In this document: one piece after another, positions 51,101 through 63,059 of the stretch
Layout of the letters: each line of letters starts with the position of its first letter
Position numbering within the stretch: the first letter of the stretch is position 1
Assembly: GCF_025024155.1 (NCBI RefSeq)
Contig: NW_026251766.1
Location: forward strand, 1-64,000
Direction of reading: 5' to 3'
Length of the DNA stretch: 64,000 nt
Origin: Gamsiella multidivaricata
Taxonomy: Eukaryota; Mortierellomycota; Mortierellomycetes; Mortierellales; Mortierellaceae
Notes under the pieces: model-generated
Told to the model about the DNA's origin: nothing
The model's database searches: none
Seen by the model: the letters and a program-made list of their open reading frames with translations, nothing else
Program-made: the position numbers and the translations under genes

Positions 51101-51833
51101 AGAATCACTAGTTCTGACCGAAGAGCGACAGTTTCGACGTGTAAGTAGATTTCTCGGGTAAACTACTCACAGTGTAATCATTGCCGTTGTGGACCGGGCG
51201 GCGTAAAGATAAACTCGTTCGGTATTCTGGCATAATCCATGTGTTGACCTGAAGCGAAGGTTGGGTCCCTGCTTTCTCCGACATTGAGCAAGCATTGCGC
51301 GAATAGCTGGTCCAGTGGGCTGTTGGGGACTTTTATGTTCTCGGCCAGACTTAGAGTCTGAACATGAAGCCGTATAACTACCGAGCTCTCCAAACACGCG
51401 TCCTCAATCTGGTGTAATGACGCTCAAGGCTCAACAGGTAAGACTTGACGAGAGTCTCCTTCGAATACGGTAATCTTGGCACAAACAATGTCTGCTGTCC
51501 AAAATGTCACTGAATGCCTATTCATAGCCTTAAAAACGCGTCGAAGTCGCATGGGCGCGTTGAAGGCTGCATCGCAAGGAGAATTCTCGAAGACAGGGTC
51601 GTGTCCGTGCGCAGGTGCCTCGACGGGTTGATCACTGGGTGCAGTGATAGGTTCAACAGTCACAGGCAGTTCAGGAAGTGCAAGCGCAGATCTAGCATCA
51701 TCAGGTCCAATCAACTGAATTTCTAGCATCAGTTGATAATAGGCAGCAATCTGCTGGCGTCTATGGAGTTGTCATCAATTTCGACGCAAGTAAAAGATTG
51801 GGACCACCTCTTTAATTGTATATTCTATTTCAC
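48112..51833. other. 3.7 kb without a confident gene
   Basis: Candidate fragments only. On the plus strand, 48458-48514 (MSLQQPAQSASMYIQ) followed by coding-looking pieces at 48665-48820 and 48910-49030 could be exons, but the phases do not join without a stop. On the minus strand, 51729-51178 has two open segments (for example GESRDPTFASGQHMDYARIP) in different frames. A 25-A run lies at 50532-50556. No family was recognised. Confidence 0.35.
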
Positions 51834-52996
51834 TTAATATCTGATCTGCATCATCATCAGAGTCGCTAAGGTATCATCTACGCCATCCAGAATATCCTCA
51901 TCACGACGCTTCTTGGCCACGAAGACATACATCTCCTCCTCAGCTCCCAAGATTTGCACTGATTCTTCTCGTTGTTCTTCTTCGTACTGCTGTAGATCAC
52001 AGCTGTCTCTATTCTTCATTTCGGTCTGTACAACGTCGATCTCAAAAAATCGTCCAAATTGCTCCCAGAATGGCATCTCCTTCCAGATCGCACGCTCCTT
52101 ATACCCAAAGATGACTCGGGTCTCCAAATCCGTAATCTCCCTCAAGGTTTGAAGCAGAGGCGGGTATAGCTCTGGAAAATAGACCAAGTCACTTGCCACA
52201 ACATAATCCACTCGGCCCCGGGACAAAATCTTGGCTGCATGGGAAGAGTTACCCCAGGCAAGAGGCTCGATTTGCACTACGGCACAGGGCTGCTGTGGCA
52301 TTGCTGCTGATACTGATATTGGTGATGAAGACGTAGATAATGTTGTTGATGGGTTTGGAACAGAGAAGGTCGAATCTGTGTTGCCGTGCGCCATACTCGA
52401 AGGAATGTTATCGTGAACGTTCTTTTCCAGTAAAGGAATTACCTCCTCTAGATCCGTCAGTATCAGCGTACAGGAGGGGTTCAACCGTTTTGCCAGCGCT
52501 ATTCCAACGTAGCCAGTTCCAGCTCCAAGCTCAATAATCTTGATAGGGTCTAATGGGGGTTGCTTTAAAGAGTCGATCACCGTGTTACAATTGCTTGCTG
52601 CGGAACCTCTGGCCTTTAAGGGGTTTAAAAAATAATCCCTGGGGATCGGACATGATGGCATGAAGGTGTATTGATCCGAGGGGCGACGAAGAAAGATATC
52701 GAGAGCATAGGAGCTACATGAAGATAGATGATCAACAAAAAAAATATCATGTAAATGTCGTTGTAATCTATGGTCACTCTCTTTCTAATAGCCATTGGAA
52801 AGGGAGGGAGGCGGATATTGCATGTTTGATCTGCATACCTATCCCAGATGCGTCCTGCGATACCAAAGGTCGGGATGTCCTGCACGATCGAAAGCATTGT
52901 CGAATCGTCATCATTCTCCATGTCCTTGGAAGGCAAGATGCCCGCAGGTGGACCTGCTGAATCGTAAATGTTGAGATCCTTGGGATGGTTGCTCAT
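51834..52996 (-). CDS. METTL21/Methyltransf_16-type protein methyltransferase
   Basis: Exons 52996-52839 and 52713-51834 (phase 2) encode 345 residues. The family entry GIAGRIWDSSYALDIFL spans the junction. Motif I is IIELGAGTGYVGIALA (S-adenosylmethionine binding), followed by LILTDLEEVIPLLEKNV with the acidic ribose-binding residue. A low-complexity Ser/Thr insert follows. Then DYVVASDLVYFPELYPPL contains the D-x-x-Y motif that marks the lysine methyltransferases of non-histone proteins in this family (METTL21/EFM). The end, EEMYVFVAKKRR, is also typical. The target could be an elongation factor or chaperone; it cannot be chosen from sequence. Confidence 0.88.
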
Positions 52997-54170
52997 TCTA
53001 TAAAGATGGAGTTGGTCATGAAAGCGGTCGATGGCTGATCAAGTCCCTGAAAAAATTTTATGAGTGCCTCGAGCTACCAAGGTGATTGATTGGCCTGAAG
53101 CTGACAAAATATTCTATTATATTTAAGAGCTTAAGTATTATATTTAAGGAGTTGCAAGTAAGCGGGGCAGCTCGGTGCCTCTGAATAAATTAACGCAGAA
53201 GTCAGTAACATATACGAGTTGGTTCTTTTATGAACCATCCAAAGCGTATGAACCTATCCATTGGCTCTCCTTCACTCAAGGCGCGCTAGACTTTCATGTT
53301 AAAAAGCAGTAGCGTACAGTACATCATCATATTAAGTTCGCTGAAGGAGCGAAGGGTCAGTATTCATCTTCCTTGGAGGAGCGAATTAGAAAAAACTTCT
53401 TTACTCGAGGCGCTGGTTTGATCTTCTCGCCAGAATGTCGTGAGCTTATATAACTTCTCAATTCAATACATCTGCCGCCAACCCACACCCATTCACATCC
53501 TATCCTCATCCTTTTCTGCGAAAAAAAAGTATTAACGTTCTGGCGGAGGCTCTATCACTTTAAGTTCATCGCTTTGTCCATACATTATATCTGATGTTCT
53601 TGCTCTTTACATAGACAAGGATAAAACTGCTACAGAAAACCTAAGAGGCTCGCACAGCATGAAAGACCACCATCATAGATATATATCCGCTGCCTGTACG
53701 GTGAGATTATTTTCAGCTTTTTGCTATGTAGGCTCTCTGAGAATACTCAAATCTACCTCCAAAAAAACACATACATGTATAGCTAGCTGGCGAGAAGGTT
53801 GATTACAAGAAAAAGGTGTACGAGACTGAACGCTAGATCCAGAGCATCTCTGTGATTGCTTCGTTCGTGCTATGGAAGTCGATAGCACTGCGAGGCATCC
53901 TTTTCGTGCAAATTACGCCGTGCCCTCTCTTTGGATGTAAATAGCCGAACTCGCATAATTAGAGCAATAATTGCATTGCTCACATCAAACCCCATTCTGC
54001 CCCTGCTCCCGCCCCCAGCAGCACAGCAGCATCACTATATTTAAAATCTCCATTTTTTGGCCCGAGTTGCTTTTCATTCTTCTCTTCACGCTCCCTTTCA
54101 TGTTTTCCCCTTCGTTCTTTTCAACCATCTTACCTATAGAAGCCACCCTCGCAGACTTTGAGATCGAATT
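52997..54170. other. Intergenic region, likely promoter of the channel gene on its right
   Basis: No gene recognised. Pyrimidine-rich sequence at 54000-54130 precedes the presumed ATG at 54171. Confidence 0.5.
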
Positions 54171-57100
54171 ATGAAAAGTCGTAATTGCATTATCGAGTTA
54201 TCCAGCGATGGGCCAGCATCTGGGAGTGATTCAGCGGTCCATCGCCACGATAGCACCTCAACTGGTGCGCGCAAGAGCACCACTGGTCCTTCACAGGCTG
54301 TACGCAGCCCACTCGGAGCTGCGGCTATTGCATCGGCATCCGAGAATATAGAGTATAAGGGAAGCTCCGATCGAAACACTACTGTTCCCGACGTCGTGCG
54401 TAAGTCGTTTTTAGTGACCACCTTACAGCCACACTTTTAAGAGTGAGCGATGTCTAGACCAAATTGAATCTGAGACTTGAGAATGCTTATTTCGCTCTTT
54501 TTCTCCATGGATGATCATAGCTGCCGTTTGGTACTTTGAAGAAGCCGCGAACGCCTTGTATTTCAATTGCACCACAGAGTAAGGAATGCGATGTTTGCTA
54601 GTCATGGACTGTCTAGTTGATCGTGATTCTCTAATGACGGCTGGTATCCAAACGCAGATTTAGACCTCCAGTTAAGGCCAGCATCACCAAACAGGACATC
54701 AGTGTAGGCCTGAACTGATTTTATGAAGTTCGTCGATAATCCGTCACCTTGAGTTTGCTAACCGCTATTGCGGAAATTTAGTGGACCACCGATATTAGTC
54801 AGTTGAAGCAGAGGTTGTACAGACCTGTCGTTGGAATTTCCTTGAAGGATATCGACTTGAACAGCCTCGAATCGATCATTTTCTATGTTGGTGTTGACAG
54901 TCCGACGTACCTGAATGCATCGTGTGCCTATTGGGAGGTGAGGTTCAGAAACCTTGAAATATAAGATAAACCTGCAGGAATGATCGTTACTCTAACCACA
55001 CATTATATTTCTCTTGATGGTCGTTTCAACATCAGATTATAACGAAGCGTCAGCTGAAAGTGCTGTGTAAGTCAGTCAAATATATCGTCAGATGTAGCAC
55101 ATGAAGTGCAAGTAGTACTACATACTAATGACCTACTTACAGCAAGATCCAGCAAAGGGCTGTGCAGGTGGAAGCTTCACCGACAATTCGACAACAGTGG
55201 GCTTGATGCTGTGCGTCCCTTGATTGTAAAAATTATGGTTTGCCTGAGCCCCCATATCTCTCCTGCATCCGTACGAGGATTCCTTGAATTGCATTACTTT
55301 GAGTTGCATTCGTGTTCGGTGGAGAATTACATTCATGGTATGATGGTGTATTTTCGCAGTACTTCGTCTAATGAGTATTCTTATGAATGTTGGATGAAGG
55401 TGAGCTAACTCATGCGACTTAGATATACCTATGCGTGCTCATGAGCCATATCTCTGGTCAATTGATATCGAGCATATGGAGACTCCTACAGAACCTAGTC
55501 CAGCACAGTCGGTCGAGATCGTTCACTACTCCATCTCTGGTGATGGTACGCATGCTGCAACGTTATCTGCTACGGACCGCTGCTTATACTTAGACCTGTG
55601 GGATCTTTCTTGTGCCAGCAAGGATGCTCTTGGCATGACTGATACGGACAAGCGAGGACAGAAGTCGTCAAGTAGCCCCGAATGGTCTGCGGGAAAATCG
55701 TTGCCTTTCTCGAGATCACGAGCAGCACAAAGCGAGCTCGCCATAGCTGTTCCCAAGTCGATAAAGGCCACTCCCGTCATTCGTACAGACAAGGAGCCGA
55801 TCCTGGTTAACGCTACCGTCTCGGTTTCTTGGAACGCCACTTATGTGGTATTACTTCCAACTGCAAGAGGGTCCCAGGCCGAACGATTGGCCATCTACAA
55901 ATATTCAGCTCCCCACGGCCCTGACACATCCAAGAGTCGACTTAACACACCTACAGCATTTACTGAATTGGAGTGCTGTGAAAGTCTTCGTGATTTTTAT
56001 GGAGAAGGATCGTTCCATATAACGGATATTGAGAACCCGCAAGAGAAGAACGAACTCTTTATTACATGCGACGGAACGTCGGTCCGTTTGTACAAGGTCT
56101 ATGGCACATGGAGTTATATTCGTAAAGTGTCACTTGGTGTGGATAGTCCGCTCTCGTCTGGAGACCTGATTCATAGCCTTCAGGGCAAATATTTGTCATG
56201 GTTCCGAAAGGGTCTACTTCTTATTTGGAATATTGAAGCAAGTACCATGGCTTCAGTCGTAACCGGGATAACGGGTACTGAACATTTATCTACATTCTCG
56301 AGCGATGGATCAATGATAGCGGTATCGCATGGCCGCACCATCACAACTTACTGGACGGGATCTGGCACAGCAATTGGAACATACAAGCTTCCCTTAAACA
56401 CACTCAAGCTGTCCTCTGAAACATGCGCTCTATCCCTGACGTTCGTTCGCCATGATTCTCAGATTTTGGTTGACCGCCTCTCTTATCGTGATGGATACCA
56501 AGGTAAGATGCCGGCAGATCATTTCTAGTCAGAAGCAGGTTTATTATTTTGTTTTTCAGTGCCCTTACTCAAGAACTCTGAACGGAAATTAGGATATATC
56601 TTGGATGCAGCTACAATGTCGCTTGTGGGCAAGTTCATCAGTCCAGGACGATATATCCGCAGTGAAGCAAGGTCACAAGGACTTTTCTCGTGCCATGGAT
56701 CGACGCTGAATCTTGTCAGACTGGAAGACTACATTTTCGATCCCCTTGATCCCACGACGTGCAGATGTGACCAGCAATCCGGGGACGATTTTGCTTTTAT
56801 CTCTGATGAACGCACCTTCACGCCTTCATCTGGACTTACATTCAGCTTCAAATTCCTTCCTGCGGCTGAAGAAGACGTGGACGGTGTTCACACTTTTTCT
56901 TTGAAGGTGTCTGAACATGGATTAGAACGCGAACTACTCAGGGTCCCTCCAATTGCCCTCACCGATCTTCCCTACCAATGCGCCTACATAGATGCATTTT
57001 TTTTCGAGGATCTATCACAGCTGCTCCTATATGCGGACGAGTTCGTTATGATGTGGGGTCTTCCGGAGACATTCGACGGCGATTGTACTTTATTGCAAAC

Positions 57101-60100
57101 GCACTGGACACAGGACAAGCCCTTTCGGCTGGGAAATTACCACCCTCTTTCATTGTATGAAAGGAACGGCATCGTATCTTGCAAGCACCAAAAACAGTTG
57201 CTATATAATATGTACCACCTCAACGACGACGACGACGATGAACTTGTTGTAGTTGAGCTACCTTTGAATAGACCCGCTGACGGTGATCAGGGGTTCAAGT
57301 TCGTCAATGGAATCATGGTTCTAGTCGAGATGTACAAGGTTGCAGCAGACGTCAAGGTCAGGCAGGCAATTATTCGATACCTTGAACTACACCTCAACAG
57401 ATATCCGAACCCAGAAAACCTACTCGACTGCGTGATTGGCAAGATTATTGACGCATGGAAACCTCGAGATTCTAAAGTTTGTGAGGAGCTGATGGCTCTA
57501 CTTCTGGCATCATCGAGTGTGCAGTGGATTCCAAGGTTAGATTACGACCGACATACCAACCCAATCTGGACTCTTCTTGACAAATCCAGCGAGGATCCTT
57601 TGGCTATGGGACTCGCCATAATCATCATCCGGTATTGTCTTCAAAAAGCCAAAGAGGAAGAAGATATTCAGTTTATATCGCCGCTGACAGCATGTCTACC
57701 AGAGCTATTCGATCAGAACCTGCCGCACCTTGAGATTGCTCTGAATTCTCTCCATAAGATGGCGTATATTCCTGTAAAGCAGAGATCCTTCGTCATCGAC
57801 AATCATAGGATCGCTCACCCTCCCGAGATACGATGGCCATTCTGGAAACGCGACGAGCGACCATTGCACACATGGAATAATCCGATCCTCCAGCTGGAAC
57901 TCTCACCTAAACCCCATAAAACTCAAAAGGACAACTTCACAAAAGGCGTATTTGTGGCGTCATTTGAGATGCTGTGGAGGGTGGAAAACTTTGCCAATGG
58001 GCGGGAATCACAGATCTTTGAAAACTCGAGCTGGGTCCATACACTGCTTTTGATGATTTGGCATACATGCGCGCCCAAAAGTCGAACATACGTTACGTCT
58101 CATGCCTTCATCCTAAGTGCATTCGATAACCCAGCTATTGAAGCTTTGATTGAGTATAAATGGTAGGTTACTTGAGCAACGGCCCTTCAAGAGCACTTTG
58201 CCGTCTTTAAATGACGAGTTCTTTAATTTAGCCACGATCACTTTCTATTACGATCTAGGAACATGTTCGGATTCAAGTACTGGTTGATTCGGTTCCTGCT
58301 CCAGTGCGTCTATTACCTTTTGGTTCTTACTGCCGTATTCCTGCAGGTCTATCAAAACCAGGAGCCAATTTTGCCTATATTTGCTATCATCATTATTCTC
58401 TCAGTGATATTTTTATGGCTCGAATTTGTCCAGTTTCTACATAACCCGTCTCGATACTTCCTGTATGACCATAATGAAGCTATTTGCTCTTTGTTTGTTT
58501 TCCTCGAATCCTTGAAGCTTACGTCTTAATTCTATTTACTGTAACCGTAGGTCGCCCTATAACTTGGTAGATTTGGCAGTGTTTACACTTCCTCTAGCGG
58601 GGAGCATCAACCAGATCATAACGCAAAATGGGAACCCAACCACCTTCAGCTTTTCAATACTCTTCGTATTCTTGCACCTGGTTAGTATATGCGGCTATGA
58701 AACGTTTACACATATCATATCTGATAACTGTAACATACAATCGGCATCATTGTTTCTCACATCTCTCGAGCGTCTCATTGATAGTTGTTTGAGCTTCGGA
58801 CGAATAAGAGCGTATGCCATTACACTACGATCATTATTCGGGTTATCGGCAAGATCCGAATCTTCTTTTTCATATTTGCTGGTGGAATTTTGGCGTTCTC
58901 AATCGCAATACTGCATTTACTCCGCGGATGTTCCTCAGAAGTATGTGCACGGCCGACAACTGAGTTTCCCGATAATATATTCTTGGCCGTTTCAGCAACA
59001 TATTTCTTCATGGTATGTTCTTCAAATACGTATTGTCCATCTCCTGTGCAACTCGTTACCATATATTATTAATTCCATCGTCCAAAACATACAATAGGGA
59101 GGAATCTATGACCCCGTCAGCGATGAGTTCAAAGGCGATGTTTGGTCATTCCACTTGATGATGATGATTTATGTGTTCTTTACGGTCATCCTTATGCTGA
59201 ATGTACTTATCGGTAAGTAGACAGAACGTTATATCCAAACTCATTTGATAGTGATGCCTCAGATGATGGTTAACATTCTCCAAACTATTTGCCCCTTTCT
59301 TCAATAAGCCTTGATAAACGTTGCGTTCAGTGCAGGCGATGACGATTGGCATCAAGAATGGCTTGAGAATCGTCTCCGCTACGTTGAAAGGGCGGAGAAT
59401 ATGTCATACCATATCCCAGGTGAGTTGTAATACGTATCTTTCATCAGTAATCAAGCATCTGTAAAGCTAGTTATAGGCGACACAGTTTGAAAAGGAGTAT
59501 CTTTGTACTTATACTACAATCTTGGTCATTTTCTCCTAGGTTTTAGGCGGAGGTACAATTGGTTCCCAAAGGAAATATACTATACAGCTACGCCTCAGCA
59601 GGTCAAAGAATACGAGAGAAAGTTCCAACTCAAACCAGAAATTGCGCGGACGGCCAAGGATCAGCTATTGGGCATCTCGTCAACCCTTTATGAGCCAAAA
59701 CCATTCGGAATCCCTTTTACGAATGGAAAGGAGCCCGAGACGGCGGCTGGGCAGCAAGAGGTCGTTGCAAAATCACAATATGGTAACGAGTCCAATGAGA
59801 ACAAATGCGGAACTTACGGATGTCTGGGAAGCGTACAAAACCAATATCTTGAAACAGGAGATCTCCCTGCCGATATAAAGATGGCTTCAAAGCGTAACGA
59901 GCACGCACACAACGAGGACAAGGATCCAGACACGGATGTCTCTTGGAGAGCTGGAGCTGTATCGCATGGTAACGGCAGCGAGGATAATCAGGCCTTGTTG
60001 CGCCATGTCGAAGAGTTGAAGATACAGTTGGTTGAGACCCAATTGCGTATGGACAGACGGGTCGATGGACTCCAAGAACAGCTAAGCCAGATCAGAGATC

Positions 60101-60138
60101 TGATCCTGATGTCAGCCTCCCCTAAGAAGGAAGAATAA
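54171..60138 (+). CDS. TRP-like ion channel with large N-terminal domain
   Basis: About 14 exons: 54171-54399, 54521-54578, 54658-54703, 54782-54937, 55036-55066, 55143-55399, about 55423/55446-56502, 56560-58162, 58259-58462, 58551-58680, 58785-59012, 59098-59212, 59309-59419, 59540-60138; about 1,600 residues. The N-terminal ~1,300 residues contain beta-rich stretches that may be WD-like repeats (ISGDGTHAATLSATDRCLYL; LSTFSSDGSMIAVSHG). The C-terminal third has six membrane segments: starts FKYWLIRFLL, LPIFAIIIILSV, YNLVDLAVFTLP, FSFSILFVFLHL, RIFFFIFAGGIL, and S6 FFTVILMLNVLIALINVAF. A pore loop with ATYFFMGGIYDPV precedes S6. After S6 come the TRP-like segment RLRYVERAENMSYHIPG and a coiled coil near the end (QIRDLI). 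The exon 6/7 junction does not join in phase at its best sites. A fungal calcium or cation channel role is inferred. Confidence 0.85.
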
Positions 60139-60575
60139 ATATACCTTACAATGCGTCTATAAAGTGCGTCCTCATGAAAGTTTGAAAAATTGTAAATCCT
60201 CGCGAAAATAATGATTGCTACAGTATAATAGCTAGGAATGATTTCAGACGAGTGGCATTAGGAAGAGCCGAGAGGGAATAGCCAAAGCTGGCCAGTTTGT
60301 CAAAAGTACGTAATAAGGACATGCACGCCTCAAAATTCAACATTGCACTCAACTCCAGCGTACAAAAGGCGAAAATATTTGAAGCTCCGTGCGTGAATGG
60401 ATCCCCGGAGAACCCCTACCTTGTTTGCACGTACATCTAGAACATCTCAAGTACCTCTTCAGGTTTACTGCCAAATTTTTCTATGGCTCCTTTGACTACC
60501 ACTCCAAGGCCCAATACTAATCGTCAAGATTTTTTAAAAGTGGCGGGCATGATTTCGCTCGCTCACAAAAATTTC
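60139..60575. other. Intergenic sequence, nothing recognised
   Basis: 3' flank of the channel gene, up to the right inverted copy. A short open frame begins at 60483 and runs into the transposase remnant in another frame. Confidence 0.5.
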
Positions 60576-61536
60576 ATATGCAACAACTATCCCTTTTCGT
60601 CCAGACAGTTATGGGAGCGAGCTACGCAGATTGGAATAATGAAGTCCTTGTGGAAGCCTACCAGAGTTTGATCCGCAGTATACCAGAGCGCCATAACGAC
60701 TATCAGAGCGTGGTGCGGCAATAACGACCACTAATAGTCGAATATCGTACTTCAGAGGGTCAGTTCTCAAAGCTGTCCAGGCGACTACTATCTTTCACGC
60801 CTTATAGAACCTTGCCAAGACAACCCACTTTTATTAAACGTCGCTAGTATGTTCGTCAATAATTTGTAACAACTATGAAGAAGTGCAGCCTTCTACTCTT
60901 TCTGTTTATTGAGCAATAGCGACTGCAGCTGCAGAATTGAGAACATCCGGACAGTTTTGAGAATCACTGTATAATCTAGTGTCGCTTTGATTGCTCCTTA
61001 GTATTGTTTGTTCGAAGGAAGCTGAAAGAGTACGGTTCATACATTTGGGTATCAATCTGACAGTTGTCAATTTCGGCATTGGCGCCAATCGACGCCCTGG
61101 GAAGCGTCGTATAACAAGGATTGTCGAGGCGCAATGCACCGTTTACTTTCAGCTGCACATTTCGAGCGAATCGTCATGCACAAGTCAAGGTCTACGGCAA
61201 ACGAGGTGTTTTGGAAGATCCCAGGAGACAGCCATAACGCGTCGGACGCGCCGCGCCTGCTCCTGCAAGCTGGGAGTTCATTCCAACGATCTGCATTCCT
61301 CAACTCCAGTTTCATTTAGCCCTAATAGTCTAGACGAAGGCACATCTCCATGGAGTAAAAATAAAATAAAAAGCGCGCTCTGCTAGTGTGCTCAACATGG
61401 GCAACTCGCAGCCCACTCACGAATGTCCATGGATCCCTGGCATAGGAAGATTGAACTACCATGCCAAGCGGCACATGCACGTAAGAAAGGTTAACATCCT
61501 TTGCTAGTAAGACGAGAGATCGCTAGCAGCTTCATA
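60576..61536 (+). repeat. Inverted segmental repeat, right copy
   Basis: Reverse complement of 44401-45361, ungapped. An open frame of 131 codons (60991-61386) is unchanged between the copies, but its composition is Arg/Ser/Cys-rich and unlike any family, so I treat it as non-coding. Confidence 0.95.
60609..60969 (+). mobile_element. 3' end of a Tc1-like element
   Basis: Plus-strand 60609-60724 reads YADWNNEVLVEAYQSLIRSI...VVRQ-stop, the C-terminus of a Tc1-type transposase. A terminal repeat ends at 60969 (cagttttgagaatcactg) and is followed by TA. A related inverted sequence, cagttctcaaagctgtcc, starts at 60761, so a ~209-bp MITE-like unit may lie at 60761-60969. Confidence 0.65.
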
Positions 61537-61570
61537 CAGTACCAGACCAAATGGCAGAATAATTTTAATT

Positions 61571-62048
61571 TTAATGAGGGATACATCGAGGCGCCACGAC
61601 AGTGGCATTAATGAAGGGGCGAAGAGAGGATGATGAGCGCTGCAGCTTTGGGTGTGGTGGTACTGAGCAGAGAGGACGGTGAATATGCTTTCTTTGTGCC
61701 GATATGAGGCGACTTAATAGTGAGCATGTTCGCCGCCGGACTGGATGATCTCTTCTAGTGTTGAGGCAGTCCTTGAGAATGAGCCAGAGATTTTCGAGTG
61801 GGGTCAGGTCCGGAGAGCATGCTGATCGTATAGTCTTCTCCGCATCGTTCATACTGCGCCAATTGCTCGCCACTTGACCTCGATGGATGGAGGCACCATT
61901 TTCGACCAACGCCCCACTAAGTATTTGACGCACAAACTCACCCACTACCCCTTTATACTCCCCCCTGATAAATCTAGCACTTTTAGTATCTCCATCCTTC
62001 AGAAAAACCAGGCTGGACATGCGCTGACCTGCAAAAGCACCCCAGGCT
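61571..62048 (-). mobile_element. Tc1-like transposase fragment
   Basis: On the minus strand one frame reads LIAWGAFAGQ, FVRQILSGALVENGASIHRG, then SPDLTPLENLWLILKDCL: the second half of a Tc1/DDE transposase, including the SPDLxPxENLW motif. It begins abruptly at about 62048, where it abuts a Harbinger gene on the other strand, so it is 5'-truncated or inserted there. Confidence 0.8.
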
Positions 62049-62850
62049 ATGAGGGTCTCTCTCCCGCTCCCGGAGGTGTATGCCGCGTTCTTTTCCGTGC
62101 TGGACGACATGCTGGAGGGGCGGTACCTATCTTGGCCATCCCCAGAGAAGCAGCAAGCACATTCACAGAGGATGGCAGAGAAGGGGGTTTTCTGGCTGCG
62201 TCGGTTTCGTGGACGGAACAACGGTTCCATTCGCGCAGCGTTCTGTGCATTTCGGCGACGTGGACTACGGTCGGTTTGGCCGCTACTCCTATAACGTTCA
62301 AATCGTGTGCGACATGGATCGGAGGATTATCTTCGCCAATATAGGATATTCAGGTAACTCTTCAATCATGAAGACACGTTGGCCTAGCACGCAGAATTCA
62401 CATACATCCACTCATACTCTTTTTATTTTGTTCTTTTATATCGCTATTCTTATATGAAGGTCGTTGCCATGACAATTTTGTTTTTGCTCGAACCGACCTC
62501 TGGCTGTGAAAAGAGCTCCTAGAGAGTGCCTTATTATGGACTCTATCTATTCAATATCGACTGTCACCGTACCAGTGACCAAGGGCGCTGGCCTTACTGA
62601 GGATGAGACCGACTTCAACCGATGGGTCGCAGACGTGTGTGCATGCAACGAGTATTGTGTAGAAATATGGAAGCAGAGTTGGACGTCATTGACCCAGATG
62701 CCTCTCAGGATCCGCGGGAAAACATACCAGCAAGATACCGATATAGTTTTGGATTGGATCACAGTGTGTATGATCCTCCACAACTTCTTGATCGAGGAGA
62801 GGGAACTTCTGGATGAAGAGTCTTGTATTCTGTTTCGCAGGACATGATCA
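62049..62850 (+). pseudogene. PIF/Harbinger (DDE_Tnp_4, HARBI1-like) transposase remnant
   Basis: Readable blocks in order: PEVYAAFFSVLDDMLEGRYL; then, after a frameshift in the G run at 62187-62191, GFSGCVGFVDGTTVPFAQ with the first catalytic Asp and GRYSYNVQIVCDMDRRIIFA. Next, after a likely intron (about 62355-62460), CHDNFVFARTDLW. After another stop comes IMDSIYSIS with the second Asp, and finally ETDFNRWVADV and TVCMILHNFL. These match the nuclease of PIF/Harbinger elements. The 5' part is missing at the junction with the Tc1 fragment. Inactive as read. Confidence 0.85.
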
Positions 62851-63059
62851 CCTGAGGAACCAGGGATAAACGCAGAGGATGCTCCTCGGCAAGTGGCCGG
62901 ACAGCAGTCCAGACAAAGTGTCATGCAAGAGGCACTCCGAGTAGCTCGCCGACAGTATGGAGTTTCTCACGTATGTGTAATAATTATACCCATTGCCGCA
63001 ACCATTATTATTGAGTGCTCTTGCCAGTGTCTACCATGTACTTGAACATATCGACTCTC

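Noticed and set aside
51178..51729. Crinkler-like effector gene on the minus strand
   Set aside because: Some resemblance in length and composition, but none of the Crinkler N-terminal core motifs is present.
60991..61386. 131-codon frame identical in both inverted copies
   Set aside because: Identity is explained by the recent DNA duplication; composition and lack of any domain argue against a protein.
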